A stretch of DNA of 44,772 bases from contig CAYNLG010000022.1 in NCBI GenBank assembly GCA_964397995.1, forward strand, positions 1 through 44,772, given 5' to 3'. Of this stretch, positions 32,759 through 41,755 are shown piece after piece. A program made the translations under genes and the position numbers. The number at the start of each line of letters is the position of its first letter. The first letter of the stretch is position 1. Source of the DNA: CAYNLG01 sp964397995. GTDB taxonomy: Bacteria > Planctomycetota > Phycisphaerae > FEN-1346. The notes beneath the pieces are model-generated. The model was not told the DNA's origin. It ran no database searches and saw nothing but the letters and a program-made list of their open reading frames with translations.

Positions 32759-34729
32759 CTAGTGCGCCCCCGGGAAGAGCGGGTAGATCCCATCGGTCCA
32801 GGGGTAGAAGTCCGCGAAGTTCATGTCGTAGACGTAGCCGAGGCCGTAGGTCGCCCGGAAGGCGTTCCGCAGCACCGCGTTGTAGATGGCGCCCTGGTCC
32901 GTACCGACGCGGATGAGGTCCTCCGGCTGGACATAGAAGTCCGGCGCCTCGCCCCGCGCGATCTTGGCCAGGTCACAGTAGATGATCTCTTCCTGGTCCT
33001 CGCGGATGCGGCGGACGACCTCGGTCCGCCAAGGCACGGCCACGCCGGTGAGGCCTCCCGCCGCCGCCACGGCCTGGAGGACCGTGATCTTGCGGCCGGT
33101 CAGGCTGTACACCCCTTGCCGCACCACTTGGCCATACATATAGAAGTCGCCCTGAGGCGGCGAGGGAATCGTCACGATGTCGCCGTCGCGCAGGACGATG
33201 TTCTGGGTCGGGTCGCCCGACATCAACGCTTGGACGTCAAACCGGATAATCCGTTTCAGTTGCCCGCTGCCCTGGACCACGCCCAGGCGCCGCAGCCGGT
33301 CCGCCAACTGGCGTCGTGCCGTGTCCGCCGGGGCCTCCTCCGGACCGACCGCGGGCTCCAGCGGCGACAGCCCCTCGGCAAAGACATCGGGCTCGACAGG
33401 CTCGGGCACCTTGGGCGGCTCCCCCGCCTCGGGCCGGCCGATATCGGGTTCGACGGTCTCGGGTGCCGTCTCGCCCGACTGGGTCTCCTCGGCGGGCTTG
33501 ACTTCGACCCAGCGGCCGTCGGACCAGACCCACCGGCCCATCTCCTCGCCTGCAGGCGGGGTGGTCACGGGCGGCACGGGGGCCGTCTCGACCTCGGCAG
33601 CCGCGGCCTCAGCCGCCTCCACCTCGGCCACCTCCGGCATCTCGCCCTCGGCCATGCGCTGCAGGAAGGAACGGGCCTCGTCAGGGGTCTCGGCCCCGCC
33701 GGCAGGAGCCGCCGGCAGTTCCAACCCCGTGTCCGGCGTGGGCGCGGGCTCCTCGGCCGGAGTCTCCTCGGCCGGCGCTTCGGCCGGGAGTTCCAGCGTC
33801 CCCTCGGGCTCGGTCGTCGCGGCAGGCGGCGCCTCTTCCGCGGTTCCGCCGCCGGGCGCCACGTCGGGTAGTTCCAGCCCCGCCGGGATTTCGACCTCCG
33901 GCTCCGTTGCCGCGGGCGCGACCTCGGCCTCGGTGGCCGGTGCGGCCTCCTCGACGGCTTCCGTCTCGCTTTCCGCGGGCGCTTCGGCCTCGGCGGCGCC
34001 CTCGTCCTCCACCAGTTCCTCCAGCGGCAGGCCGGACTCGAGGATCAGCAGGTCGGCCTCGTCCGGCGAGTACTCCCGGATGACGTAGCCGTGGTCCTCG
34101 ACGAGCTGGATCATGCCGCCCGCCCGAGCCACGGCCTCGAGCAGCGTCATGTCCTGCTTGTCCATCGGGATGACACCCGGCCGGAAGACGCCGTTGAGGA
34201 TCGCGACGCTCAGGTTCCGGTACTCTTCGATGAAGATCGTCACCTGGGGGTCGATGATGTAGTCGGGCTCGAGCACGTCCGCGATCTTCTGCTCCAGGCC
34301 GCGTGCGGTCAGGCCCGCCGCCTTGATCGTGCCGACGTACGGGATGGTAATCTGGCCACTCTGGGTGATGCGCTGGCGGGTTCCGTAGGGCTGGTTCGGG
34401 GCCAGCAACTCGTAGACCGTCAGGTTGAGCAGATCGCCGGCGCCGAGAATGTAGTCGGTCTCGGGCGGGGCGAGGTCGGCCGGCGTGGGCCCCGGAAAGG
34501 CCTCTTCCAGCTCGATGTCGCGCTGGATCCAGTAGTTCTCGTTGTCAACGATGAGATTCCGGACCCGCTTGGGGTTTTCGACCACCCAATTGTCGAAAGC
34601 GTAGCGGCCGATCTCGTTCTGGGCGCAGCCACAGGCGTTCAGGGCCGCCAAGGTCACCAGCAAGCCCAAGACCGCGGTGGTGCGATTGCATCGCGTCGGG
34701 TTGGTCCCCTCAGGCCGACTTCTGCCCAC
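32759..34729 (-). CDS. Polysaccharide export lipoprotein (Wza-like) with an acidic insert in its first SLBB domain
   Basis: 656 residues, first gene of the operon. Signal TTAVLGLLVTLAALNAC makes Cys33 the probable lipidation site. Poly_export domain ~92-172 (DYILGAGDLLNLTVYELL, SGQITIPYVGTIKAAGLT, DYIIDPQVTIFIEEYRN), first SLBB starting at ~173 (LSVAILNGVFRPGVI, TLLEAVARAGG), second SLBB ~527-609 (FYMYGQVVRQGVYSLTGR). Residues ~227-489 interrupt the first SLBB: Glu/Ala/Pro-rich, three LELP units and one GRWVWSDGRWVEV motif; the domain resumes at LKRIIRFDVQALMSGD. Wza-type proteins form the outer-membrane export pore. The start is GTG 34729 with AAGGAG 7 bases upstream, just ahead of the signal; the upstream open frame to 35023 is not coding-like. 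Confidence 0.88.
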   Translation of the reverse strand: MGRSRPEGTNPTRCNRTTAVLGLLVTLAALNACGCAQNEIGRYAFDNWVVENPKRVRNLIVDNENYWIQRDIELEEAFPGPTPADLAPPETDYILGAGDLLNLTVYELLAPNQPYGTRQRITQSGQITIPYVGTIKAAGLTARGLEQKIADVLEPDYIIDPQVTIFIEEYRNLSVAILNGVFRPGVIPMDKQDMTLLEAVARAGGMIQLVEDHGYVIREYSPDEADLLILESGLPLEELVEDEGAAEAEAPAESETEAVEEAAPATEAEVAPAATEPEVEIPAGLELPDVAPGGGTAEEAPPAATTEPEGTLELPAEAPAEETPAEEPAPTPDTGLELPAAPAGGAETPDEARSFLQRMAEGEMPEVAEVEAAEAAAAEVETAPVPPVTTPPAGEEMGRWVWSDGRWVEVKPAEETQSGETAPETVEPDIGRPEAGEPPKVPEPVEPDVFAEGLSPLEPAVGPEEAPADTARRQLADRLRRLGVVQGSGQLKRIIRFDVQALMSGDPTQNIVLRDGDIVTIPSPPQGDFYMYGQVVRQGVYSLTGRKITVLQAVAAAGGLTGVAVPWRTEVVRRIREDQEEIIYCDLAKIARGEAPDFYVQPEDLIRVGTDQGAIYNAVLRNAFRATYGLGYVYDMNFADFYPWTDGIYPLFPGAH

Positions 34730-34863
34730 AGTGAGGCTCCTTCGCAGCGGTTCGGACCGCGGGCGGCGTACCCCTCGCCCGTGATGCCGGCGACGACGTC
34801 GGCTCGCCGAACGGCTTGGCGTGACGTCCCCCGGGCCGGGCCGTTGGTTGGCGCGTAGCCACC

Positions 34864-34891
34864 AGTCTAGCACGGCCTCAGGGGCTGTCAA
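34864..34891 (-). promoter_or_regulatory. Sigma70-type promoter for the exosortase/polysaccharide operon
   Basis: Reverse-strand TTGACA (34886-34891), a 16-base spacer and TAGACT (34864-34869). It sits ~130 bases before the GTG start of the export lipoprotein, leaving an untranslated leader of that length. In the 309-base gap 34730-35038 I see nothing else except short GC-rich dyads. Confidence 0.65.
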
Positions 34892-35038
34892 GGCTTGCCC
34901 GCATCGGCGCGCGGCGTCTCGGCGGGCGAGGTGGCCGCCGGACCTTCGGCCCGCGCATCGCCAACCCTCGCCGCCGAGTCCTTTTAGACATCGGCCCCCC
35001 TCCGGCGGGTTCTTGAGAACCAATCACGGGGCGCCCGG

Positions 35039-38000
35039 TCAGTACCTCAGCACCACCTCCCCGCCCAGGCCGAAGGCCACCACGTTGTACTCCGGACGGA
35101 AGCGGGGGTTCGGCGCGTCCGCACGACCGCTCCCGCCGCTCGCCCCGTTGAACGACGCGGGCGACGCCAGGATGACCTCGCCGTCAGCGTGGTGGTGCGG
35201 GCCGAGCAGGTTCCGCAGGCTCCCACACAGCGTGATCTCCACCCGGTTGGCTCCCTCAACCAGCAGATCGCCCACCGGGACGGTGCGCGGCGGCTTCCAG
35301 GCCGTGCCGGCCTCTTGGCCGTTCACCTCGACCGTGGCCGTCACCGCGTGGAAGCGCGGCAACTGCAGCACCGCGTCCGGCGAGGGCCGCCGCTTCAGGG
35401 TGATCTCCTTCATAAACGTCATGCGCCCCGCATAGAACGGATACCCTTCGAGGGTCAGGTTCTGCCCGCGCGTGCTCTCGGGTTCGTCCACCAGGCGCGG
35501 CGTGCCGGTCAGCCAGTGTGTGGCGAGAGAGTCCGGCTCCGGTTTGCCGGTGAACGCGACGCCGAAGTCGCCGATGAGGTAGATTGCCTCGAGTTCCGTC
35601 TCGGGCGTCTTCGTCCGGGCATCCCAGCCTTGGGCCAGCCCCAAGAACACGTCCCTCTGCCGCGGGCTCACATGCCACGGCCGACGGATCTCGATCACGT
35701 TCCTGCCCGGACGCAGGTAGGGCCCGACATCGACGCGGCGGAAGGCCGCATCCCAGTAGGCGCCGGCATCCCGAAGGGGCGTACGCATCCCGCAGTACCA
35801 CATCTGGCACGCTTCGGGTTGCTCCAGGACCACCTCGACCCGCCGCCCCTTGACGCCACGCAAGGCGCAGTCGAACTCGAACTTCAGGTACACCAGTTCG
35901 TCCGTGCCCCGACGCATCAGCTCGTGCTGCACGTCGAGGATGTACGCGGGCCGGCCATACTCCCCTTCGTCGCCGCGCCAGGCGGCCCGGTCGAGGGTCA
36001 GGGCGTTCGGGTCGCGGCGAACCACGTGCCACTGCCCGTCCAGGACGCAGGACCGCTTCGGCGGCGATGCCGGCGCCGCCCACAGGTCCACCGGCTTGGT
36101 CTCCGGCCGCACCAGCACCAGCAGGCTGTCCCGCGGGGCGAATGCATGAGTGAACCCGAGACGCCCCTGCCGGGTCGAGCCGTCCATGGCCCACGTCCGG
36201 CCCGTGGCGGCGTCCATGCGGACCAGTTGCCCGGTCACCGGCAGGCGGATGCATGCCTCAACCGCTTCTTCGGCGGTGTTCAGGAAGAAAAAGAGGTCGT
36301 CGTCACCGTCACGGCGCCACTGGACAAGGACTTGGTCGGCATCCTTGCTGCCGACCCGGACGTCGATAGGCGGCTCGACCTGCTTCTTCAGGGCCGACCG
36401 GCCGCGGGCCGTCGCCGGGTTGACCTTGGCCGACGCCTGCTTCATCAACGCCGCCGGGGCATCCGCGGGCTCACCGTCGACCAGGTCTGGCACTCTTCCA
36501 GCAAAGACGAGCCGCCCGTCGGACGCCAGAAACCGCTTGAGCAAGTCCACCGTGCTTTTGCGGAGGTTGGTCGCGTCAGGCACCACCACCGTGCGGTAGC
36601 GGCACGCGCCGACAACCAAGTGGCCCTTCTCCACGCGTGCGTGCCGCTCCAGGATCAGTTCGTCCCCGAAATGGAAGTCGGCGTGCATGCCCAGCAGCGC
36701 ATTGCACAACGTCACCAGGGACGCATCCAGCGCCTCCACCGGCGCGGTCTCCAGGGGACTGTACTCGGACCACGCCGAGGCAATCGGATGCACCACCAGG
36801 ACGTCCACGTGCGGCGTTCCCGCCGTGAGGGCCGAGAGCAGCCGGGCCGCGTAGTCGTTCCACAGGTGGTAGAGAGGCCACCAAGGCTGATGGAGGTGGA
36901 GACTGGGCGGGTAGTCGCGCTTGCGGGCGCCGCGGAGCGTAAAGGACGAGAGATGCTGGCAGACGAGATTAACCCCCAGGACAAACTGCCACTCCGCGAT
37001 CCACCGGAGGTCGTCGAAGCTCGCGTTCCATCCCGAGCAGCCGAACATCTCGCTGAGGACGCGCGGCCGTTCGAGTTGGGCGGCGACGCTCGACGCCTGC
37101 TTAGGCAGCACGGGGCTTCCCAACAGGCGCCCCAAGTGGTCGATGCCCGGCAGGTGCATGTACTCGTAATGGGGCATGGCGGCCCCAACATGCCGGACTT
37201 GGCTGAGCAACGTGTCCTCTGCCATCACGTGGCCCGTCAAGGCCAGCTTGTGCCGGTCGCACCACTGGTGGACCGGCATGGTCCACGCCAGCAGGAACAG
37301 CCGCGTGACCGACTCGTAGAAGTCGAACCGCGTCCGGCGGTAATTCCCCACCGGCAGGAAGAGCTCCGGCAGGTGCGGGGTCAGGTCGTAGTCGGCCGAC
37401 CGCTGGAAGAACTTCGGGAGCTCCTGTGACCACGGTACGCGGTGCCCCCCGCGTCCGTACATCGGCTCGTCCGTAAAAATGCCGGGAATGAGCTTGCCGA
37501 ACTCCTTCCCCACGGTGTCCTTGTACCACTCGTGCGTCTGCTTGATGAACTCCTTGGTGGCGGTCCGGTTCAGTGTGTCCACGTACTCGTCCGTGCGGTA
37601 GGCGAAATGAAGGAAGACCTCGCCATCGCGCTGGGTCGTGCCGAAGACCTCACGCGGGTCGCTCAGCAACTCGAAATCACGGTATCGCGTCTTGGCATTT
37701 CGCTTGGCCAGGAAGACGGCCACGGTCCGCTCGGTCGGCTGCCAGTCCTCGTCGCCGAGTTCCTCGAAGACCAGGTACTTGGCTTGGTACCGTTCGTGGC
37801 CGTCGTAGACGCGGCCAGAGCAGGTGCCGCTGGGCCAGCAGTCCTCGTCGTAGAGCCACGGGGCCAAGTCGGTCCGCCGGCCTTCCTCCATGGCGGCCCG
37901 CACCGCCTCCAGCCACGCCGAGCTGAGGTAGGGCGTCCTTAAGCCCCGGCGGGCGTGCATGAAATGGCCCCCGAGGCCGGCTTTGGCCATCTCGCGGACC

Positions 38001-38110
38001 TGGCGGCGAACCTCGTCCGGGTCGAGCCGATCATTCCAGGACCAGAAGGTGGTCGGTCGGAGGGGGTGGCCGTTGTGACCGACCTCCTCGAATCGGCGAA
38101 GCACGTCCAT
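35039..38110 (-). CDS. Glycoside hydrolase, GH106 (alpha-L-rhamnosidase)-like, cytoplasmic
   Basis: 1023 residues. The N-terminal half is an alpha/beta-barrel-like hydrolase with the pattern PTTFWSWNDRLDPDEVRRQV, GLGGHFMHARRGLRTPYLSS and YDEDCWPSG (87-95), then FTDEPMYG near 215 and ALTGHVMAEDTLLSQVRHVG. This matches the GH106/alpha-L-rhamnosidase-like group of large bacterial hydrolases. The C-terminal half holds beta-sandwich modules (YLRPGRNVIEIRRPWHVS, ATVEVNGQEAGTAWKPPRTV). There is no signal peptide, so it should work on imported oligosaccharides. The Asp/Glu residues in YDED and TDEP are candidates for catalysis but cannot be assigned with certainty. It begins 14 bases after murD ends, with GAGG before the ATG, and is last in the pyrF-murD operon. 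Substrate inferred from family only. Confidence 0.8.
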   Translation of the reverse strand: MDVLRRFEEVGHNGHPLRPTTFWSWNDRLDPDEVRRQVREMAKAGLGGHFMHARRGLRTPYLSSAWLEAVRAAMEEGRRTDLAPWLYDEDCWPSGTCSGRVYDGHERYQAKYLVFEELGDEDWQPTERTVAVFLAKRNAKTRYRDFELLSDPREVFGTTQRDGEVFLHFAYRTDEYVDTLNRTATKEFIKQTHEWYKDTVGKEFGKLIPGIFTDEPMYGRGGHRVPWSQELPKFFQRSADYDLTPHLPELFLPVGNYRRTRFDFYESVTRLFLLAWTMPVHQWCDRHKLALTGHVMAEDTLLSQVRHVGAAMPHYEYMHLPGIDHLGRLLGSPVLPKQASSVAAQLERPRVLSEMFGCSGWNASFDDLRWIAEWQFVLGVNLVCQHLSSFTLRGARKRDYPPSLHLHQPWWPLYHLWNDYAARLLSALTAGTPHVDVLVVHPIASAWSEYSPLETAPVEALDASLVTLCNALLGMHADFHFGDELILERHARVEKGHLVVGACRYRTVVVPDATNLRKSTVDLLKRFLASDGRLVFAGRVPDLVDGEPADAPAALMKQASAKVNPATARGRSALKKQVEPPIDVRVGSKDADQVLVQWRRDGDDDLFFFLNTAEEAVEACIRLPVTGQLVRMDAATGRTWAMDGSTRQGRLGFTHAFAPRDSLLVLVRPETKPVDLWAAPASPPKRSCVLDGQWHVVRRDPNALTLDRAAWRGDEGEYGRPAYILDVQHELMRRGTDELVYLKFEFDCALRGVKGRRVEVVLEQPEACQMWYCGMRTPLRDAGAYWDAAFRRVDVGPYLRPGRNVIEIRRPWHVSPRQRDVFLGLAQGWDARTKTPETELEAIYLIGDFGVAFTGKPEPDSLATHWLTGTPRLVDEPESTRGQNLTLEGYPFYAGRMTFMKEITLKRRPSPDAVLQLPRFHAVTATVEVNGQEAGTAWKPPRTVPVGDLLVEGANRVEITLCGSLRNLLGPHHHADGEVILASPASFNGASGGSGRADAPNPRFRPEYNVVAFGLGGEVVLRY

Positions 38111-38124
38111 GCCGCGATCCTCGT

Positions 38125-39561
38125 CTATGGTTCTCTGTCAGGGCACATTCCCGCATCCCGGGCGGCATCGGCAAATGCCCTGCCGCGGGCTTCGTAGTCC
38201 TCGAACATATCCCAACTGGCGTGGCCCGGCGACAGCAGGACCGTGCCCTGCCCGCCGGCCAGCCTGACCGCCCGACGCACCGCGTCTGCCATCCCTTCGG
38301 CGCGCTCTACCGGGAGCGCCCCTGCCAGGGCCTCGGCCAGAACCGGGGCCGTCGCACCCATCAGCACAACCGCCGCGGCCCGGTCACGCACTGCCTCAAT
38401 GAGCGGTGCCGGATCAACCTGCTTGTCATAGCCGCCGGCAATGAGCACCACGGGCGGTTCCACGGCCGCCAGTCCTGCCGCGGCCGCCTCCGGCGTGGTC
38501 GCCTTGCTGTCGTCCACGAACTGGACGCCTCCCGCGCGGCCCAAGGGCTGGAGCCGGTGCGGCAAGGGCCGTAGGGCCGCGACCGCGGCGGCGATATCGC
38601 CCAAGGGCGTTCCCAGCAGCCGCGCTGCCGCGGCCGCCAGCAACACGTTCGCCACGTTGTGCCGGCCCAGGAGGTGAAGCCGCCCCGCGAGTCGCATACG
38701 CTCCGCATCCCCCCCCAGCCGGAAGACAACGTCGGGGCCATCGGCCCGGACCTCCGCAGCCGGGTCGCCCGCGGCCGAGGTCCGGACGACACGCCCCGGT
38801 GCGAGGGGGGCCCAGGCGGCCACCTCGGGGTCGTCGGCGTTCAGCACCGCCACGTCACGGCTGCCCTGGTGCTTCAGGATCGCCTGCTTCGACGTTCGGT
38901 AGTGTTCGAGCGTCTCGTGCCAATCGAGGTGGTTCGGCGCGAACCCGGTGACGACGGCCACGTGGGGGGAACGCCGGACCTTGTCCAAGGCCGCAAGCTG
39001 GAAGCTCGAAAGCTCCAGCACCACCGTCTCGTCGGGGCCGATCGCGGCGACTTCTTCGAGAAGGCTTCGGCCGATGTTGCCGCCCATCCGCGTCGGCATG
39101 GTCCGCGCCAGGGCGTCGGCCAGGAGCGTCGTCGTCGTGCTCTTGCCGCTGGTACCCGTGACCCCGACGATACGGGCCGGGCATCGCTCGAAGAAGAGAT
39201 TCATCTCGGAGGTGATACGGACTCCCGCCTCGGCCGCCAGCTTAAGGAAGGGCGAGCGCGGCGGGACGGCGGGGCTGGTCACCACGAGGTCCGCTTCCGT
39301 GAAGTCCGCGGGCTCGTGGCCACCCAGCCGAAACGAGACGGGCACCCCCGCAAGCCGAGCCACGCTCCCGGCCAGGACCTCCGGGCCTTTCAGGTCGGTG
39401 ACAGTGACTTGGCAGCCGCGCGAGGCGAAGTAGCGAGCGGCCGCGATGCCGGCGCCGAAGTGGCCCAAGCCCATGACGGTGACACGGCGTGGGCGTGAGG
39501 GCGTGGGAGCCCCGGGGGCCGGGGGGTCTCGATGGGTGTTCGGCGTGGCCTCCATCGGCAT
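38125..39561 (-). CDS. murD: UDP-N-acetylmuramoyl-L-alanine:D-glutamate ligase
   Basis: 478 residues. ATP-dependent cytoplasmic ligase adding D-Glu to UDP-MurNAc-L-Ala in peptidoglycan synthesis. Seen: VTVMGLGHFGAGIAAARYF N-terminal UDP-binding fold, the P-loop GVTGTSGKSTTT (~133-144), HNVANVL, PHRLQPL, FVDDSKATTPEA and LLSPGHASWDMFEDYEARG, which together specify MurD among the Mur ligases. The first ~25 residues are Pro-rich and less conserved, and both ATG 39561 and ATG 39555 are possible starts; neither has a clear Shine-Dalgarno site. It lies 22 bases after pyrF and 14 bases before the hydrolase gene. Retention of murD supports a peptidoglycan wall in this organism, consistent with the OmpA-type protein at 15439. 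Confidence 0.95.
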   Translation of the reverse strand: MPMEATPNTHRDPPAPGAPTPSRPRRVTVMGLGHFGAGIAAARYFASRGCQVTVTDLKGPEVLAGSVARLAGVPVSFRLGGHEPADFTEADLVVTSPAVPPRSPFLKLAAEAGVRITSEMNLFFERCPARIVGVTGTSGKSTTTTLLADALARTMPTRMGGNIGRSLLEEVAAIGPDETVVLELSSFQLAALDKVRRSPHVAVVTGFAPNHLDWHETLEHYRTSKQAILKHQGSRDVAVLNADDPEVAAWAPLAPGRVVRTSAAGDPAAEVRADGPDVVFRLGGDAERMRLAGRLHLLGRHNVANVLLAAAAARLLGTPLGDIAAAVAALRPLPHRLQPLGRAGGVQFVDDSKATTPEAAAAGLAAVEPPVVLIAGGYDKQVDPAPLIEAVRDRAAAVVLMGATAPVLAEALAGALPVERAEGMADAVRRAVRLAGGQGTVLLSPGHASWDMFEDYEARGRAFADAARDAGMCPDREP

Positions 39562-39583
39562 CCCGGTCGGGGGGTTCGGCGGG

Positions 39584-40546
39584 TCAGACGGCGCTGACGC
39601 GTCGGGCCAGGGCCTCGGCGAGTTGGGCCTTGATCTCCGCCACCGCCACTTCGATGGCCTCTTCCCAGTTGACCTGCCCCACATCCTCGTAGTCGGGCTG
39701 GTCCCAGGCATAGATGACGCTCCGCGAAACGGTCACCAGCGCTCCCCAACCGTCGTCGTGGAAGGCCCGGGTGGCATCCTCGATCGTCGCGCCTTGGGCA
39801 CCAACGCCGGGCACCAGCAGCAGGCTGTTCGGCATCAGGTCCCGCAGTTTCTGCGTGTCGTCCGGATAGGTCGCCGGGGCAACGGCCCCGACGAGGCTGT
39901 ATCCCGAATCGCCGACACAACCGGCCTGATTGGCCCAGTCGTTGACGCGCTCGGCCACGTGCTCGAAGACGCGGAGCCCGTCACTATCCTTGAAGTCCTG
40001 GAAGTCGGTGGCCGAGGGATTCGTCGTCCGGACGACCACGAAGACGCCCTGCCCGGCTTCCTTGGCGCGTTCGATGAACGGCTGGACGCCGTCGATGCCG
40101 AAGTAGGGGTTGACGGTAACCGCGTCCAGGGTGACGGCCCGTTCGTCCTTGCCTTGGCCGACGTAGACCTCTTCGAGGTGGGCGTCGGCGTAGGCTTCGG
40201 CGGTGGAACCGATGTCGGCCCGTTTGACGTCACCGATCACGAGCAGGCCGCACTCCTGGGCATAGTCCGCCACCTCGAAGTACGCCTGCATCCCGGTGAT
40301 GCCGCACCGCTCGAAGTAGGCACTCTGAAGCTTCACGCAGGGAACGTGGTCCGACACGATGTCGATGACACTCTGGCAGAACTCCCGGGCGCCGGCGGCC
40401 TGCTCGCCGAGGGCGCCGCGGTTGCTGCTGGCGATCTCGCGGATTTGCTTCGGCAACCGCTCGTACATGGGGTCCAGCCCCACGCAGAGCGGCGCCTGCT
40501 TGGTCTCGATCGCCTCGAGCATCCGGTCCGCAAAATGGGTGGCCAC
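39584..40546 (-). CDS. pyrF: Orotidine 5'-phosphate decarboxylase, type 2
   Basis: 320 residues. Makes UMP from OMP in pyrimidine synthesis. Seen: QAPLCVGLDP, VIDIVSDHVPCVKLQSAYFE, GDVKRADIGSTAEAYADA with the catalytic Asp-Lys set, DAVTVNPYFGIDGVQPF, VVVRTTNPSATDFQD and LLVPGVGAQGATIED, then VTVSRSVIYAW with the phosphate-binding Arg. The longer size and sequence fit the type-2 PyrF group. The GTG at 40546 is chosen because GGAGGA is 8 bases upstream; the frame is open to 40600 but without a ribosome site. It has its own promoter and heads the pyrF-murD-hydrolase operon. Confidence 0.96.
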   Translation of the reverse strand: MATHFADRMLEAIETKQAPLCVGLDPMYERLPKQIREIASSNRGALGEQAAGAREFCQSVIDIVSDHVPCVKLQSAYFERCGITGMQAYFEVADYAQECGLLVIGDVKRADIGSTAEAYADAHLEEVYVGQGKDERAVTLDAVTVNPYFGIDGVQPFIERAKEAGQGVFVVVRTTNPSATDFQDFKDSDGLRVFEHVAERVNDWANQAGCVGDSGYSLVGAVAPATYPDDTQKLRDLMPNSLLLVPGVGAQGATIEDATRAFHDDGWGALVTVSRSVIYAWDQPDYEDVGQVNWEEAIEVAVAEIKAQLAEALARRVSAV

Positions 40547-40608
40547 GCTTCGGTCCTCCGAGACAGGCACTTGCCTCCGGCCCCGGTGGAGGCCGGCCAA
40601 GTCGCGAG

Positions 40609-40637
40609 AGTCTACGGCCGCACCGGGGGGAATGCAA
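40609..40637 (-). promoter_or_regulatory. Sigma70-type promoter for the pyrF-murD operon
   Basis: Reverse-strand TTGCAT (40632-40637), a 17-base spacer and TAGACT (40609-40614), about 55 bases before the GTG start. An AT-rich dyad ATATAGCGATAT lies just upstream at about 40661-40672. Confidence 0.6.
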
Positions 40638-40699
40638 GGGGTTTCTCCCCCGGGCCGCTGATATAGCGATATGTTCTGAACGCGGAAAACGACCCGCTC

Positions 40700-41710
40700 T
40701 CACCCGCCGAGGCCTTCCAGCAGCTCGGCCAGCCGGTCGTTGACAGAGTTCTCCTCGGCGTCGAACGTCCCCGCCAGGTACGGGCCCACGGCCGGGTTCA
40801 CCGTCACGTTCTTCTCCGCCGGCAGCGCGCTCGCGTCCAGGTACGCCGTGTACCGCGTATACGCCGCCTGCGCCTCGGCCGACGTCGCGTACTGGACCGC
40901 GAACAGGTGGTACACATCGCCCGGCTGCGCCCCGCGGTATCCGACGATCGCCATGCCGGTGCTCCCCGTCAGCCCCAGGGCGTCGCGCATCGCCATCAGG
41001 TCGCCTTTCGGCACGAACGGCAGGATAGAGAGCGTGGCGAAATGGTGCAGGTAGTACCGCTCGCCCGGCACGGAGCCCACGGGGAAGCTCTCCAGGATCG
41101 CCGGCCGGTAGCCGCGCGACGCGATCTGGTCGGCCACCCAGTGGCCGAACTCGAGGAGGACCGTCGAGGCTTCCTGGAGGCCCTGGTACTCGATCCACAC
41201 GAAATAGCGGTCCTTGACCAGGCCGAGGGTCTTGCCGGTCATCCGGGCCGAGAGGCCGACCGTCGGGAACTGCGTCCCGCGGGTCCGCACGCTGTAGATG
41301 CCGAACGCCTCGGCCGGGCTCTCCATCTGAAAGACCCGGAGGATGAGCGTCTCGCCGCTCTGCCCCCGCTGATACCTCCCCGTCGCGCTCTTCACGTAAC
41401 CGTACGTCTGGTAGAGGACCGCCTGCCGGTCCCCGAGATCCGCGCTCAAGGGAGCCGCATCCTGGACACCGGACCCGGGCACGGTGAAGACCTTGACCTC
41501 GCCGGCGGGGGTCCAATCGCCGACGTCCTGGGCCCCGGGCATGAGCCCGAGCAGTTCGCTGTGGGCCCCGCCGGCCGGCGGGGCGGGCTCCTCGCCCGGG
41601 CCGCCTTCCTCGGGCGGCGTGGTCTTACACCCCGACAAGGCCAGCAGCCCTGCCATCAGCCCCGCCAGCAACCACATAGTGCGCGGGCCCGCCTGGATGG
41701 TCCTCGTCAT
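40700..41710 (-). CDS. DUF6599-like lipoprotein
   Basis: 336 residues from the ATG at 41710 (GGAGG upstream). Signal with lipobox LSGC, Cys at ~28. A short Pro/Glu/Gly linker is followed by a globular domain with AQDVGDWTPAGEVKVFTV, ADLGDRQAVLYQTYGYVKSA, TLILRVFQMESPAEAFGIYS and DRYFVWIEYQG. The order of a W-x-P-x-G-x-x-x-x-Y/F segment, an Asp-Gly-linked Y-G-F/Y strand and the M-x-S-P-x-E/D-A-F-G-I/V-Y motif is the DUF6599 pattern, known in planctomycetes and related phyla without a function. It has a very good promoter at 41756-41784 whose -35 element is just past the heparinase-like gene's stop. Membrane-anchored, probably facing the periplasm. Confidence 0.85.
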   Translation of the reverse strand: MTRTIQAGPRTMWLLAGLMAGLLALSGCKTTPPEEGGPGEEPAPPAGGAHSELLGLMPGAQDVGDWTPAGEVKVFTVPGSGVQDAAPLSADLGDRQAVLYQTYGYVKSATGRYQRGQSGETLILRVFQMESPAEAFGIYSVRTRGTQFPTVGLSARMTGKTLGLVKDRYFVWIEYQGLQEASTVLLEFGHWVADQIASRGYRPAILESFPVGSVPGERYYLHHFATLSILPFVPKGDLMAMRDALGLTGSTGMAIVGYRGAQPGDVYHLFAVQYATSAEAQAAYTRYTAYLDASALPAEKNVTVNPAVGPYLAGTFDAEENSVNDRLAELLEGLGG

Positions 41711-41755
41711 CGCTCCCTCCTCCTGCCTGGGACGTGTGCCGAGCGTCAAGTGGCG

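Noticed and set aside
33316..34088. Ser/Ala-rich frame on the plus strand over the export lipoprotein insert
   Set aside because: A mirror of the Glu/Ala/Pro-rich coding repeat; the sense frame continues into a clear SLBB domain.
40661..40672. ATATAGCGATAT as an operator for pyrF
   Set aside because: The dyad is imperfect (the AGCG centre does not pair) and no copy is seen near other promoters.
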